NCBI RefSeq assembly: GCF_002209555.1
Contig: NZ_NJIF01000002.1
Coordinates: 992,001-1,056,000, forward strand
Source: Achromobacter insolitus
GTDB lineage: Bacteria; Pseudomonadota; Gammaproteobacteria; Burkholderiales; Burkholderiaceae_B
Reading direction: 5' to 3'
Length of the DNA: 64,000 nucleotides
This document shows positions 18,819 through 28,333 of the stretch, piece by piece. The position numbers and the translations under genes are program-made. Numbering within the stretch: the stretch's first letter is position 1; each line of letters starts with the position of its first letter. The notes below the pieces were generated by a model, which saw only the letters and a list, made by a program, of their open reading frames with translations, was not told the DNA's origin and searched no databases.

Positions 18819-19961
18819 ATGCCCGTGACCGATACTGGCCCGGCGCCGCGCATCCTGCTGTTCATCCACTCTCTGCATGGCGGGGGCGCGGAACGCGTGG
18901 CCGCCGACCTGAGCGCGCATTGGGCTGGCATGGGCCGCGAGGTAATGGTGGTGACGCAGGCAAGCGCCGAGGGCGACGTCTATACCCTGCACCCCAAGGT
19001 GCGCCGCGAGGTATTGCATACGGCGGGCGAGGGCGGGGGCTTGCGCGGCATCTGGAGCAATGTCCAGCGAGTGCGGGCCTTGCGCCGCGTGGTCAAGGCC
19101 TTCCGTCCGGATATCGTGCTGGCCATGATGACGACGGCTTCGGTGCTGTCGGTCCTGGCCTGCGCGGGCCTGCCATGCCGCGTGATTGCGACCGAACACA
19201 CGCATCCGCCTTCCCAGACGCTGTCGGGGTTCTGGCAGCGCCTGCGCCGGCTGACCTACCCGCGAGCGGCTCGTGTGGTCGCCTTGACGCGGGGCACGGC
19301 AGATTGGCTCGCGCAGCATGTGCCGGGCAGCAGACTGGCGGTCATTCCCAACCCGGTGCACTTTCCCTTGCCGCGCGCCGAGCCCATTCTCACGCCCGTG
19401 TCGGGAGACGGCCGCAAGCGCCTGCTCGCGGTGGGCCGCCTGCACGCCGACAAGGGATTCGACCTCCTCATCCAGGCCTACGCGCCATTGGCGGCGTCGC
19501 ATCCGGACTGGGATCTGGTTATCCTGGGCGAGGGCGACGAGCGGCCCGCACTAGAGGCGCAGGTACGCGCGGCAGGCCTCGCTTCGCGCATTTTCATGCC
19601 GGGACGCGCGGGCAACGTCGGCGACTGGTACGAAAGCGCAGACCTGTACGTGCTGACTTCGCGCTTCGAGGGGCTGTCCAACACCTTGCTGGAATCCATG
19701 GCGAGCGGGCTCGCCGCCGTCTCGTTCGACTGCGACACCGGGCCGCGCGAGATCGTGCGGGAAGGCGTGGACGGGGTGCTGGTGCGCCCCAATGGCGATG
19801 TGTCGGCGCTGTGCAAGGCGTTGGATGCCGTCATGAAAAATGACACGGACCGCCGGCGCATGGCGCAGGCGGCGACCGACGTGCGCGACCGCTTTTCGGC
19901 CGAGCGCGTGCTGCAGAAATGGCAAGAACTTTTTGACGGCGTGCGTGGATCCGGCCGCTGA
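18819..19961 (+). CDS. GT4 family glycosyltransferase (first of four)
   Basis: 380 aa, GT-B fold. N-terminal domain starts RILLFIHSLHGGGAERVAADL, a donor-domain block is RLLAVGRLHADKGFDLLIQAY, and the EX7E motif is FEGLSNTLLESMASGL. The ATG directly abuts the TGA of the flippase gene. It is cytoplasmic, probably membrane-associated, and transfers a sugar from a nucleotide donor to the growing lipid-linked chain. Its sequence is clearly paralogous to the glycosyltransferase at 21942, which lies on the other side of asnB; the two share the HxGGAERVA start and overall spacing. Donor and acceptor are unknown, with UDP-GalNAcA a candidate donor for one of the four. Confidence 0.88.
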   Translation: MPVTDTGPAPRILLFIHSLHGGGAERVAADLSAHWAGMGREVMVVTQASAEGDVYTLHPKVRREVLHTAGEGGGLRGIWSNVQRVRALRRVVKAFRPDIVLAMMTTASVLSVLACAGLPCRVIATEHTHPPSQTLSGFWQRLRRLTYPRAARVVALTRGTADWLAQHVPGSRLAVIPNPVHFPLPRAEPILTPVSGDGRKRLLAVGRLHADKGFDLLIQAYAPLAASHPDWDLVILGEGDERPALEAQVRAAGLASRIFMPGRAGNVGDWYESADLYVLTSRFEGLSNTLLESMASGLAAVSFDCDTGPREIVREGVDGVLVRPNGDVSALCKALDAVMKNDTDRRRMAQAATDVRDRFSAERVLQKWQELFDGVRGSGR

Positions 19962-20006
19962 GGCCGCGCATCGCGCCGTTGCTACAGTGACAACGAGAAC
20001 TTCATC

Positions 20007-21938
20007 ATGTGCGGAATAGTCGGGATTTGGGGCCCTATCGGGAACAAGGCGCAGGTGCTGGCGGAAAGCTGCCGCCGCATCCGTCACCGCGGGCCCGACA
20101 GCAACGGCTTCTGGGAAGATGCCGAGGCCGAGCTGGCGCTGGCGCACGTGCGCCTGGCCATCCTCGACCTGACCGAGGCGGGCCATCAGCCCATGACGTC
20201 GGCTTGCGGCCGCTATGTCATGGTGTTCAACGGCGAGATCTACAACCACCTGGACATCCGCAAGCAGCTCGAGCAATCGGCGCTGGCACCGTCCTGGCGC
20301 GGCCATTCCGACACGGAAACGCTGCTGGCGGGGTTTACCGCCCTGGGCATCGAGGCCACCTTGCAGGCCGCGGTGGGCATGTTCGCCATCGCGTTGTGGG
20401 ACCGCGCCTCGCGCAAACTGATGCTGGCGCGCGACCGCATGGGCGAAAAGCCGCTGTATTACGGCTATTCCGGCGCGGAGTTGGTGTTTGCCTCCGAACT
20501 CAAAGGCCTGATGCCGATTCCTGGTTTCGGCCGCGAACTCAATCGCAACGCGCTGGCGTCGTTCATGCGGCACAACTACATCCCGGCGCCGCAGTCCATT
20601 TACCAGGGCATTGCCAAGCTGCCGCCGGGGACCTGGGTCGAGTTCACCGCCGACGATACCCGCAGCCGCCGCATGCCCGAGCCGCGCGTGTACTGGTCGG
20701 CTCGCGAGGCCGCAGATACCTCCGCCCAATCCCTGCTGTCGTTCGAATCCGACGCGCAGGCCACTGATGCGCTGGAGGGCGTGTTGTCCAAGGCCGTAGG
20801 TGGCCAGATGCTGTCGGACGTGAGCCTGGGCGCATTTCTGTCGGGCGGGATCGATTCCTCCACCATCGTTGCCCTGATGCAGGCGCAGAGCTCGCAGCCA
20901 GTGCGTACGTTCGCCATCGGCTTTCACGAGAAAGGCTACGACGAGGCGCAACACGCCAAAGCCGTGGCTACGCACCTGGGCACGGACCATACCGAGCTCT
21001 ACGTGACCGCTGAAGACGCGTTGGCCGTGGTGCCCTCGCTGGCCGACATGTACGACGAGCCGTTCGCGGATTCGTCGCAGATCCCCACGTCGCTCGTCAC
21101 GCGCATGGCGCGCCAGCACGTCACGGTGGCGCTGTCCGGCGATGGCGGGGACGAACTGTTCGGCGGCTATTCGCGGTATTTCCGCGTGAACAACTGGTGG
21201 CAGCAATGCGAGCGCGTGCCTGCCTTGCTGCGCAAGCCCGCTGGCGCGCTGCTCAGCGCTTCGACCCATCTGCCGGGCCGGGGGGCGTGGCGCGGCAAGG
21301 TCGGCAAACTGGGCGAACTGCTGCGCGCCGACACGAAGGGCGAGTTCTATCGTTTGTTCGTGTCCTATTGGTCCGATCCTTCCAGCGTGGTGAAGGGCGG
21401 CGTGGAACCTGTGTCCGAATTCGCGCGGGCAATGCAAGGGTCCACCTTCGAGGCCATGATGAAGCTGGACACGGTGACCTACCTGCCCGACGACATCCTG
21501 GTCAAGGTGGACCGCGCCGCCATGGCCGTCAGCCTGGAAACGCGCGTGCCGCTGATCGATCATCGCGTATATGAATTCGCCTGGAGCCTGCCGCACCAGT
21601 ATAAGGTGCGCGGCAATACGGGCAAGTGGCTGCTGCGCCAGGTGCTCCATCGCCACGTGCCGCAGGCGCTGGTGGACCGCCCCAAGCGCGGGTTCGCCGT
21701 GCCGCTGGCTGCCTGGCTGCGCGGACCGCTGCGCGAATGGGCCGATGCGCTGCTGGATCCGTCGCGGCTGCGCCAGGAGGGTTGGTTTGAACCCGAGCCC
21801 ATCCTGCGCAAGTGGCGCGAGCACACTTCGGGCCATCGGAACTGGGACAGCCACCTGTGGGGTGTGCTGATGATGCAAGCCTGGCTTGACCGCTATCGCG
21901 GCAACAAGGATCAGGGAGGATCGGTTGGGAGTCTTTGA
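20007..21938 (+). CDS. asnB: Asparagine synthase (glutamine-hydrolysing)-type amidotransferase
   Basis: 643 aa. The N-terminal class II glutaminase domain begins MCGIVGIWGP with the catalytic Cys2 after Met removal, and RHRGPDSNGFW and VFNGEIYNHLDIR bind glutamine. The C-terminal synthetase domain has the ATP pyrophosphatase loop FLSGGIDSSTIVALM and SGDGGDELFGGYSRYF. It could make free asparagine. Its place between two glycosyltransferases in a UDP-GalNAcA cluster suggests instead that it amidates the uronic acid carboxylate (to galacturonamide), as AsnB-like proteins of several O-antigen and Bordetella LPS loci are thought to do. Starts at ATG 20007; the next gene begins 3 bp after its stop. 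Confidence 0.92.
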   Translation: MCGIVGIWGPIGNKAQVLAESCRRIRHRGPDSNGFWEDAEAELALAHVRLAILDLTEAGHQPMTSACGRYVMVFNGEIYNHLDIRKQLEQSALAPSWRGHSDTETLLAGFTALGIEATLQAAVGMFAIALWDRASRKLMLARDRMGEKPLYYGYSGAELVFASELKGLMPIPGFGRELNRNALASFMRHNYIPAPQSIYQGIAKLPPGTWVEFTADDTRSRRMPEPRVYWSAREAADTSAQSLLSFESDAQATDALEGVLSKAVGGQMLSDVSLGAFLSGGIDSSTIVALMQAQSSQPVRTFAIGFHEKGYDEAQHAKAVATHLGTDHTELYVTAEDALAVVPSLADMYDEPFADSSQIPTSLVTRMARQHVTVALSGDGGDELFGGYSRYFRVNNWWQQCERVPALLRKPAGALLSASTHLPGRGAWRGKVGKLGELLRADTKGEFYRLFVSYWSDPSSVVKGGVEPVSEFARAMQGSTFEAMMKLDTVTYLPDDILVKVDRAAMAVSLETRVPLIDHRVYEFAWSLPHQYKVRGNTGKWLLRQVLHRHVPQALVDRPKRGFAVPLAAWLRGPLREWADALLDPSRLRQEGWFEPEPILRKWREHTSGHRNWDSHLWGVLMMQAWLDRYRGNKDQGGSVGSL

Positions 21939-21941
21939 CGC

Positions 21942-23057
21942 ATGAAAATCTTGATGCTGGTCAGTTCCATGCATGCGGGCGGCGCGGAGCGGGTTGCCGC
22001 CACGCTGGTCAATGCGTGGGCCGAACGCGGGGATTCCGTCATCCTGACGCCCACCTACTCGTCCAAGGGCACCTGCTTCTACCCGCTGTCGGACAAGGTC
22101 GAACTCGCATGGCTGGCGGACCTGGCCGGCACGCGGGTGTCTGGCCCGATGGCCGCGTTCAAGCGCCTGCTGGCGCTGCGCCGGCATATCCGCGACTCCC
22201 GGCCAGATGTGGTGGTGTCTTTCCTGACCAACGTCAACGTGGCCGCCATTCTCGCCACCCGCGGGCTGGGCGTGCCGCTGATTGTCTGCGAGCGGACCAA
22301 TCCCTTGGCCGAAACCACCACGGGCTCGGTGTGGCGCAAACTGCGCCGCATTCTGTATCCCCGCGCCGACATGGTGACGGTGCAGGCGGAAGACACTGCC
22401 GGCCCGTTCGGGCGGCAGGTGCCCGGCATCAAGCGTCTGGCCGTCATTCCCAATCCCTTGCCGGCGCCTTTGCTTGACGGGCCGTTCGTGCGGCAGCGCG
22501 AAGACGGCGGTCCCCGCGAACTGCTGGCGATGGGCCGGCTGGTCCCCGACAAGCAATTCGACCTGCTGATCGACGTTTTCGCGCAGTTGGCGCCGGATTT
22601 TCCGGATTGGAACCTGCGCATCTGGGGCGAAGGGCCTGAACGCGGCGCGCTGGAACAGCAGGTCGCGCGCCTGGGCCTGCAGTCGCGCATCAGCCTGCCC
22701 GGCCGCACCGAGGAGCCTTGGGAAGAGCTGGCGCGCGGGCAGGCTTTCGTGCTGAGTTCGCTGGTGGAGGGCTTTCCGAATGTCTTGCTGGAGGCGATGT
22801 CGCTGGGACTGCCTTGCGTGGCGTTCGATTGTCCCAGCGGGCCGCGCGAGATGACGCGCGACGGCGAAGACGCCCTGCTGGTGCCCGCCGGCAATCGCGA
22901 CGCCCTGCGCGATGCCTTGCGCCGCCTGCTTGAAGACATATCCCTGCGGCAACAACTGGGCATGCGCGGAGCCGCCGCGGTGCGGCAGCGCTATGCGCTG
23001 GCCAGCGTGCTGGCAGAGTGGGATGAATTGTTCGATGCCGTGCGGGAGGGGCGATGA
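21942..23057 (+). CDS. GT4 family glycosyltransferase (second)
   Basis: 371 aa with the GT-B pattern: KILMLVSSMHAGGAERVAATL at the start, LLAMGRLVPDKQFDLLIDVF in the donor half and the EX7E motif VEGFPNVLLEAMSLGLP. It resembles the product of the gene at 18819 over its whole length, which suggests a local duplication followed by divergence, with asnB in between. It starts 3 bp after the asnB stop and overlaps the next gene by four bases (ATGA), so expression is translationally coupled. No membrane segment is visible. Sugar specificity is unknown. Confidence 0.88.
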   Translation: MKILMLVSSMHAGGAERVAATLVNAWAERGDSVILTPTYSSKGTCFYPLSDKVELAWLADLAGTRVSGPMAAFKRLLALRRHIRDSRPDVVVSFLTNVNVAAILATRGLGVPLIVCERTNPLAETTTGSVWRKLRRILYPRADMVTVQAEDTAGPFGRQVPGIKRLAVIPNPLPAPLLDGPFVRQREDGGPRELLAMGRLVPDKQFDLLIDVFAQLAPDFPDWNLRIWGEGPERGALEQQVARLGLQSRISLPGRTEEPWEELARGQAFVLSSLVEGFPNVLLEAMSLGLPCVAFDCPSGPREMTRDGEDALLVPAGNRDALRDALRRLLEDISLRQQLGMRGAAAVRQRYALASVLAEWDELFDAVREGR

Positions 23058-24211
23058 GCGCTCGCCCGTTGCGCGTTCTGCACATCATTACCGGGCTGGG
23101 ACAGGGAGGCGCGGAGTCGGTGCTGTTCCGCCTGGCGACCTATCCCGAAGCAAACGTGGAACATGTCGTCGTGTCGCTGACCGACGAGGGCATTTATGGC
23201 GAACGCCTGCGAGCGGCCGGCGTGGCCGTGCACGTGCTGGGCATGAAACGCGGACGCGTCAGCCTGGGCGGCTTCCTGGCCCTGCGCGCGCTTGTCGCCG
23301 CGGAACGTCCCGACGCGGTGCAGACCTGGATGTATCACGCCGACCTGATCGGCGGCTTGGCTGCGCGCCTGGCGGGCGTGCGCGCCATTGCCTGGGGCAT
23401 ACGCAATTCCGGCGAACACCTGGAGCGCAGCAGCCGCTCAGCGCGCATAGTGTTGCGGGCGTGCGCGTTGCTGTCCGGACGCATACCCAAGGCGATCGTG
23501 TGCGCAGCCCAGAAATCGGCGGAACGGCATGCCGATAAGGGCTACGACCGCGCACGCATGGTGGTGATTGCCAACGGCTACGACCTGTCGCGCTATGCGC
23601 CCAATGCCGAGGCCCGTTCGCGGGTGCGCGCGCAATGGGGCGTGCCGCAGGACGTGCCAGCCATTGGCTGCGTGGCCCGCTGGGATCCCCTCAAAGACCA
23701 TGCCAACCTGTTGCGGGCCATCGCCGCGCTGGTGCGCGACGGCCGCGATGCGGGCTTGCGCTGCGTGCTGATAGGCCGAGGCATGGATACGGATAACGCA
23801 GAACTGGGCGCTCTGGTAGACAAGCTGGGTCTGCGTGATCGGCTGGTGCTGGCCGGGCCTAGCGACGACGTGCCCGCCGCGATGAACGGGCTGGACCTGC
23901 ACGTCCTGTCCAGTTGCGCGGAAGGGTTTCCCAATGTGGTCGCGGAAGCCATGGCCTGCGGTGTCTATTGCGTCGTGACAGACGTGGGTGACGCCGCCTA
24001 CATCGTTGGCGATGCTGGGGTGGTGGTGCCACCCGAGCAGCCCGAGGCACTGGCCCGCGGCATTGAAACGGCCTTGCGCGAGGTGGCTGCGCGCGGCCGC
24101 GAGCGCGCAGGCGAAGCGGGCCGCGCCCGCGTGCTGGAAAATTTCGACATAGCGCGCATGGTGCAAAGCTACATCGCGGTATGGCGCCGCATCTCAGGAG
24201 TGCAAGCATGA
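23054..24211 (+). CDS. GT4 family glycosyltransferase (third)
   Basis: 385 aa, beginning RPLRVLHIITGLGQGGAESVLFRLA, with a GT-B donor domain (PAIGCVARWDPLKDHANLLRAI) and EX7E motif AEGFPNVVAEAMACG. The pattern is closest to the glycosyltransferases that extend O-antigen or LPS core chains. It overlaps both neighbours by four bases (ATGA at 23054 and 24208), so it is translated as part of one coupled unit. A basic central region (around RIVLRACALLSGRIPKAIVC) may contact the membrane. Donor and linkage cannot be assigned. Confidence 0.88.
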   Translation: MSARPLRVLHIITGLGQGGAESVLFRLATYPEANVEHVVVSLTDEGIYGERLRAAGVAVHVLGMKRGRVSLGGFLALRALVAAERPDAVQTWMYHADLIGGLAARLAGVRAIAWGIRNSGEHLERSSRSARIVLRACALLSGRIPKAIVCAAQKSAERHADKGYDRARMVVIANGYDLSRYAPNAEARSRVRAQWGVPQDVPAIGCVARWDPLKDHANLLRAIAALVRDGRDAGLRCVLIGRGMDTDNAELGALVDKLGLRDRLVLAGPSDDVPAAMNGLDLHVLSSCAEGFPNVVAEAMACGVYCVVTDVGDAAYIVGDAGVVVPPEQPEALARGIETALREVAARGRERAGEAGRARVLENFDIARMVQSYIAVWRRISGVQA

Positions 24212-25341
24212 GCACCGGGCGCCGCCTGCTGTTTGTCGTCAACAACCCCGCCTTCTTCATGTCGCACCGCGTGCCGGTGGCCTTGGCCGCGCAACAGGCT
24301 GGGTACGACGTCCATGTTGCGACGATGGACGGCCCGGCCGTAGCCGACATCCAGGCGCTGGGCATGACGCATCACGTGATTCCGATGACGCGCAGCGGCA
24401 AGCATCCGTTGCAGGAGCTGAGCACGTTGCTGGCCTTGATACGGCTATTCCGCCGTCTGCGGCCGCAAATCGTGCATCTGGTCACGATCAAGCCCGTGCT
24501 TTATGGCGGCATCGCAGCGCGGGTGGCGCGCGTGCCGGGCATGGTCGCGGCGATTTCCGGGCTGGGCTTCGTGTTCCTGTCCAATTCGCTGAAGATGAAG
24601 CTGGTGCGCGCCGTGGTTGCGCGCCTGTACCGGCTGGCGCTGGGCCATCCCAACAGCCGCGTGATTTTCCAGAATGCCAGCGACCGCGACATGCTCAAGT
24701 CGCTCGGTGCGGTGCGCGATGCCCAGGTTGTCATCATCCGGGGCGCGGGCGTGGACCTCGACGAGTATCGTGCCCTGCCCGAGCAGGCGGCGCCGCCTGT
24801 CGTGGTGACCATGGTGGCGCGCTTGCTGCGCGACAAAGGCGTGCAGGAATTCGTGCAGGCGGCAAGGCTGCTGAAGGAGCGCGGCCTGCCCGTGACCATG
24901 CAGATGGTTGGCGGCGTGGACGCAGGCAATCCGGCTTCGGCGACACAAGAGGACGTGGACGCCTGGCAGCGTGAAGGCTGCGTGCGCGCGCTGGGGGAAC
25001 GTTCCGACGTGGCCGCGCTGTACGCGGCTTCGCATATCGCGGTGCTGCCGTCCTATCGGGAAGGATTGCCCAAGTCACTGATCGAGGCCGCGGCTTGTGG
25101 CCGGGCGGTCGTGACGACCGATGTTCCTGGTTGCCGGGATGCGATCGAGCCCGGCGAGACCGGACTGCTCGTGCCGGTGCGCGATGCGCAGGCACTGGCG
25201 GACGCCATCGCCCGCCTGGCCGAGGATCCAGCCTTGCGCCAGTCCATGGGCGCGGCCGGCAGGGCGCTGGCCGAGCGCGAGTTCAACATCGAGCGCGTCG
25301 CGCGCATTCACGTGGAAATCTACGACCAGCTCAGCGCTTGA
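24208..25341 (+). CDS. GT4 family glycosyltransferase (fourth)
   Basis: 377 aa from ATG 24208, which overlaps the previous stop as ATGA; an in-frame ATG nine codons earlier is inside the upstream gene and unlikely. The start LLFVVNNPAFFMSHRVPVALAAQQAGYDVHVAT and the segment VHLVTIKPVLYGGIAARVARVPGMVAAISGLG are typical of the PelF/WbaZ-like glycosyltransferase family 4 members found in O-antigen clusters. The EX7E motif is REGLPKSLIEAAACGR. It is the last gene of the polysaccharide operon and converges on pgi across 38 bp that contain a short GCCGG/CCGGC inverted repeat. Confidence 0.88.
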   Translation: MSTGRRLLFVVNNPAFFMSHRVPVALAAQQAGYDVHVATMDGPAVADIQALGMTHHVIPMTRSGKHPLQELSTLLALIRLFRRLRPQIVHLVTIKPVLYGGIAARVARVPGMVAAISGLGFVFLSNSLKMKLVRAVVARLYRLALGHPNSRVIFQNASDRDMLKSLGAVRDAQVVIIRGAGVDLDEYRALPEQAAPPVVVTMVARLLRDKGVQEFVQAARLLKERGLPVTMQMVGGVDAGNPASATQEDVDAWQREGCVRALGERSDVAALYAASHIAVLPSYREGLPKSLIEAAACGRAVVTTDVPGCRDAIEPGETGLLVPVRDAQALADAIARLAEDPALRQSMGAAGRALAEREFNIERVARIHVEIYDQLSA

Positions 25342-25379
25342 CGGCGAAGGGCCGGTGCCTGGCCGGCATGGGCCAGGAA

Positions 25380-26933
25380 TCAAGGGCGGCGCGAGATGGC
25401 GTCGATCCAGAAGCGGGTGGAAGGATCCTGCTGGCTGGCCTGGGGCGAATTCAGCTCATGCATGATGCCCTTGGCCAGCGCCTTGCCGAACTCCACGCCC
25501 CATTGGTCAAAGGGGTTGATGCCCCACACCACGCCCTGCGTGAACACCTTGTGTTCGTAAAGCGCCAGTAGCGCGCCCAGGGTGTAGGCCTCCAGATGCG
25601 GCAGCACTATCAGCGATGATGGCCGTCCGCCCGGGTGGACGCGATGCTGCGCCAGCAGCCGCGCGCGGTCCGGGTCGCTTTCGATGGCGGAGGTTTCCGC
25701 CAGCGCTTCTTCAAAGGATTTGCCGCGCAGCAGTGCGGAACGCTGCGCCAGGCAATTGGCGATCAGCAGCTCATGGTGCCGGGCATAGGCATGATCCGGC
25801 TGTTCACACAGGATGAAGTCGACGGGGGCGCCCCGGGTGTCCTGGTGCAGCCACTGGAAGAAGGTGTGCTGGCAATCCGTGCCGGACATGCCCCAGACGG
25901 CGGGTCCCGTAGGTACCCCGGCGGGGCTGCCGTCCGCCGTGGCGACCTTGCCCAGCGATTCCATTTCCAGCTGCTGTGCCCAAGGCACGATGTGATACAG
26001 CCGCGAATCGTAGGGCGCGATCACCAGGGAGTCGTAGCCCAGCACGCTGCGGTTCACGACGCCTGCCAGCGCCAGCTGGACCGGGGCGTTTTCCTCGATG
26101 GGCGCGGTGCGGAAGTGCTCGTCCATGGCCGCGGCGCCGGCCAGCAACTGGTCGAACACCTCAATGCCCAAGGCAAGCGCGACCGGCAGGCTGATGGCGG
26201 ACCACAGCGAATAGCGCCCGCCCACCCAATCCCAGATCTGGAAGATATGGTCCGGCAGGATGCCCAGATTCAACGCCGCCTCGACGTTGGCGGTGACGGC
26301 CACGACCTGCTTGATCGGATCGGCCACGCCGGCGTCGCGCAACCAATTCATGGCGACTTCGGCGTTGGCCAGCGGCTCGGTGGTGGTGAACGACTTGGAG
26401 GCGACGATGACCAGGGTATCGTGCGGGTCCAGCCGGCTCATCGCGTCCGCCACCGAATGCGAGTCCACATTGGACGCGAAGCGCACTTCGCGCCGGGCGC
26501 CGCCATGGCGCAGCGCGCGCGTGACCAGCCGGGGCCCCCAATCGCTGCCACCGATGCCCAGGTGCAATACGCTGCCATACCGCCCGGCAGCGTCGGCCTG
26601 GCGTACGAATTCGCGTATGCGTTCGCGCTCGGCCAGCACGGCCTTGGCTACCCGGGCGGGCGGCTGGGCCGCGCGCAGGGCCGTATGCCAGGCAGGGCGT
26701 TCCTCGGTCCAGTTGGCATTGCCGCCATCGAACAGGCAGGCTCGGGCGGCCTCAAAGCCCTGTTGTTCCAGCAGGGCTGCCTCTGCGGCTCGCAAGTCCG
26801 GTGAATACGCTTGCGCGCTCAGGTCCAGGCGCAATCCGGGGGCATTGATGAGGCGCAATTGTTCGCCGCGGCAGGGCGCGGCAAGCGTGGCCGCGGTGAA
26901 CTGTTTCCAGGCTGGGCTGTTCGATAGGGACAT
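25380..26933 (-). CDS. pgi: Glucose-6-phosphate isomerase
   Basis: 517-aa cytoplasmic enzyme interconverting glucose-6-P and fructose-6-P. Motifs: HLGIGGSDWGPRLVTRAL (phosphate loop), the SKSFTTTEPLANAE block binding the sugar phosphate, NPFDQWGVEFGKALAKGI at the C-terminus with the catalytic Lys, and the PGI signature DQWGVEFGK. Shorter than E. coli Pgi (549 aa) but normal for betaproteobacteria. It follows the phosphomannomutase/phosphoglucomutase gene by 8 bp on the same strand. Both supply hexose phosphates for nucleotide-sugar synthesis, which suits their place beside the polysaccharide operon. Confidence 0.95.
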   Translation of the reverse strand: MSLSNSPAWKQFTAATLAAPCRGEQLRLINAPGLRLDLSAQAYSPDLRAAEAALLEQQGFEAARACLFDGGNANWTEERPAWHTALRAAQPPARVAKAVLAERERIREFVRQADAAGRYGSVLHLGIGGSDWGPRLVTRALRHGGARREVRFASNVDSHSVADAMSRLDPHDTLVIVASKSFTTTEPLANAEVAMNWLRDAGVADPIKQVVAVTANVEAALNLGILPDHIFQIWDWVGGRYSLWSAISLPVALALGIEVFDQLLAGAAAMDEHFRTAPIEENAPVQLALAGVVNRSVLGYDSLVIAPYDSRLYHIVPWAQQLEMESLGKVATADGSPAGVPTGPAVWGMSGTDCQHTFFQWLHQDTRGAPVDFILCEQPDHAYARHHELLIANCLAQRSALLRGKSFEEALAETSAIESDPDRARLLAQHRVHPGGRPSSLIVLPHLEAYTLGALLALYEHKVFTQGVVWGINPFDQWGVEFGKALAKGIMHELNSPQASQQDPSTRFWIDAISRRP

Positions 26934-26941
26934 AGGGAAAT

Positions 26942-28333
26942 CTAGAAAGGCAGTTTGGCTTGCGGCGCGAGCTTGTGCAGTTCACGCCGGAAGTCGGCCT
27001 GTATGCGTTCCAATGCCTCGGGCGTTTGTGCTTCGAATCGCAGCACGACGACGGGCGTGGTGTTGGACGGGCGCGCCAGGCCGAAACCGTCCGGATACTC
27101 CGCGCGCACGCCGTCGATGGTGAGCACGCGGTGGGCGCCGGGAAATTGTCCCCGCTCTTGCAGGGCCTGTACCAGGGTGAAGGGCTGGCCTTCTTCCATT
27201 TCCAGCTTCAGCTCGGGCGTGGAGACGTCTTGCGGCAGCGCTTCCAGGGCGGCGCAGGGGTCGGCGAAGCGCGACACGATCTCCAGCAGGCGGGCGCCGG
27301 TATAGAGGCCATCATCGAAGCCGTACCAGCGTTCCTTGAAGAATATGTGGCCGCTCATTTCGCCCGCCAGCGGCGCGCCGGTCTCGGCAAGCTTGGCCTT
27401 GACCAGGGAATGCCCCGTTTTCCACATCAGCGGAACGCCGCCGGCCGCCTCGATGGAAAGGCCCACGTGGCGGCTGCACTTCACGTCGTAGATGATGGTG
27501 GCGCCCGGATTGCGATCCAGCACATCGCGGGCGAACAGCACCAGTTGGCGGTCTGGCCAGACGATCTGCCCCGATTTGGTGACCACGCCGAGGCGATCGC
27601 CGTCGCCGTCGAACGCCAGCCCCAGTTCGCAGTCGGTCTCGGCCACGCACTTGATCAGGTCCTGCAGGTTCTTGGGTTCGGCAGGGTCGGGATGGTGGTT
27701 GGGGAAGGTGCCGTCCACTTCGCAGAAGAGCTCGGTGACTTCGCAACCCAGGGCGCGGAACAGGGCGGGGGCGACCGCGCCCGCGACGCCGTTGCCGCAG
27801 TCGATGGCGATCTTCATGGGCCGCGCCAGCTTGATGCCCGAGGCCACGCGCGCGATGTAGGCGGCCACCAGGTCCAGTTGGCGGCGCACGCCGGGTTGCG
27901 CCGCCGGGGCGCTGGCCGCGCCATTCATGCTCGCCGCGAGCGCCTGCACGTCTTCGCCGTAGAGCGCGCGGCCGCCCATCATCATCTTGAAGCCGTTGTA
28001 CTTCGGCGGGTTGTGGCTGCCCGTGATGGCGACGCCCGAGCCCGTCTGCATGACGTTGGCGGCGAAATAGACCAGGGGGGTGGGCACCATTCCGATGTCC
28101 AGGGTGTCCACGCCGCCCTCCAGCATGCCCTCCTGCAGCGCCACCGACAGCATTTCGCTGCTCAGGCGGCCGTCGCGCCCGACGACCAGCGTCTGCACGC
28201 CTTGTTCGCGTGCGCGGGCGGCCAGCGCCGAGCCCAGGGCACGGGCAAAACGGGCGTCGATCAGGTCGGGCACGGTGCCGCGGATGTCATAGGCCTTGAA
28301 CACCGAGCCCGGAAATTGCGTGTTGTTGCCCAC
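26942..28333 (-). CDS. algC: Phosphomannomutase/phosphoglucomutase (AlgC type)
   Basis: 463 aa if started at GTG 28331-28333, which has AAGGA six bases upstream and gives the standard AlgC length. An ATG at 28361-28363 would add ten residues but has no ribosome site. The alpha-D-phosphohexomutase signatures are complete: the phosphoserine loop GVAITGSHNPPKYNGFKM, the metal-binding LAFDGDGDRLGVV, and the sugar-binding GEMSGHIFFKERWYGFDDG. It interconverts the 1- and 6-phosphates of mannose or glucose and so feeds GDP-mannose and UDP-glucose pathways for surface polysaccharide. The product is cytoplasmic. pgi follows 8 bp downstream. Confidence 0.9.
   Translation of the reverse strand: MGNNTQFPGSVFKAYDIRGTVPDLIDARFARALGSALAARAREQGVQTLVVGRDGRLSSEMLSVALQEGMLEGGVDTLDIGMVPTPLVYFAANVMQTGSGVAITGSHNPPKYNGFKMMMGGRALYGEDVQALAASMNGAASAPAAQPGVRRQLDLVAAYIARVASGIKLARPMKIAIDCGNGVAGAVAPALFRALGCEVTELFCEVDGTFPNHHPDPAEPKNLQDLIKCVAETDCELGLAFDGDGDRLGVVTKSGQIVWPDRQLVLFARDVLDRNPGATIIYDVKCSRHVGLSIEAAGGVPLMWKTGHSLVKAKLAETGAPLAGEMSGHIFFKERWYGFDDGLYTGARLLEIVSRFADPCAALEALPQDVSTPELKLEMEEGQPFTLVQALQERGQFPGAHRVLTIDGVRAEYPDGFGLARPSNTTPVVVLRFEAQTPEALERIQADFRRELHKLAPQAKLPF

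Noticed and set aside
19551-22955. 1134-codon minus-strand open frame over the glycosyltransferase genes and asnB
   Set aside because: Exactly antisense to well-supported genes, GC-driven absence of stops, no plausible start or domain.
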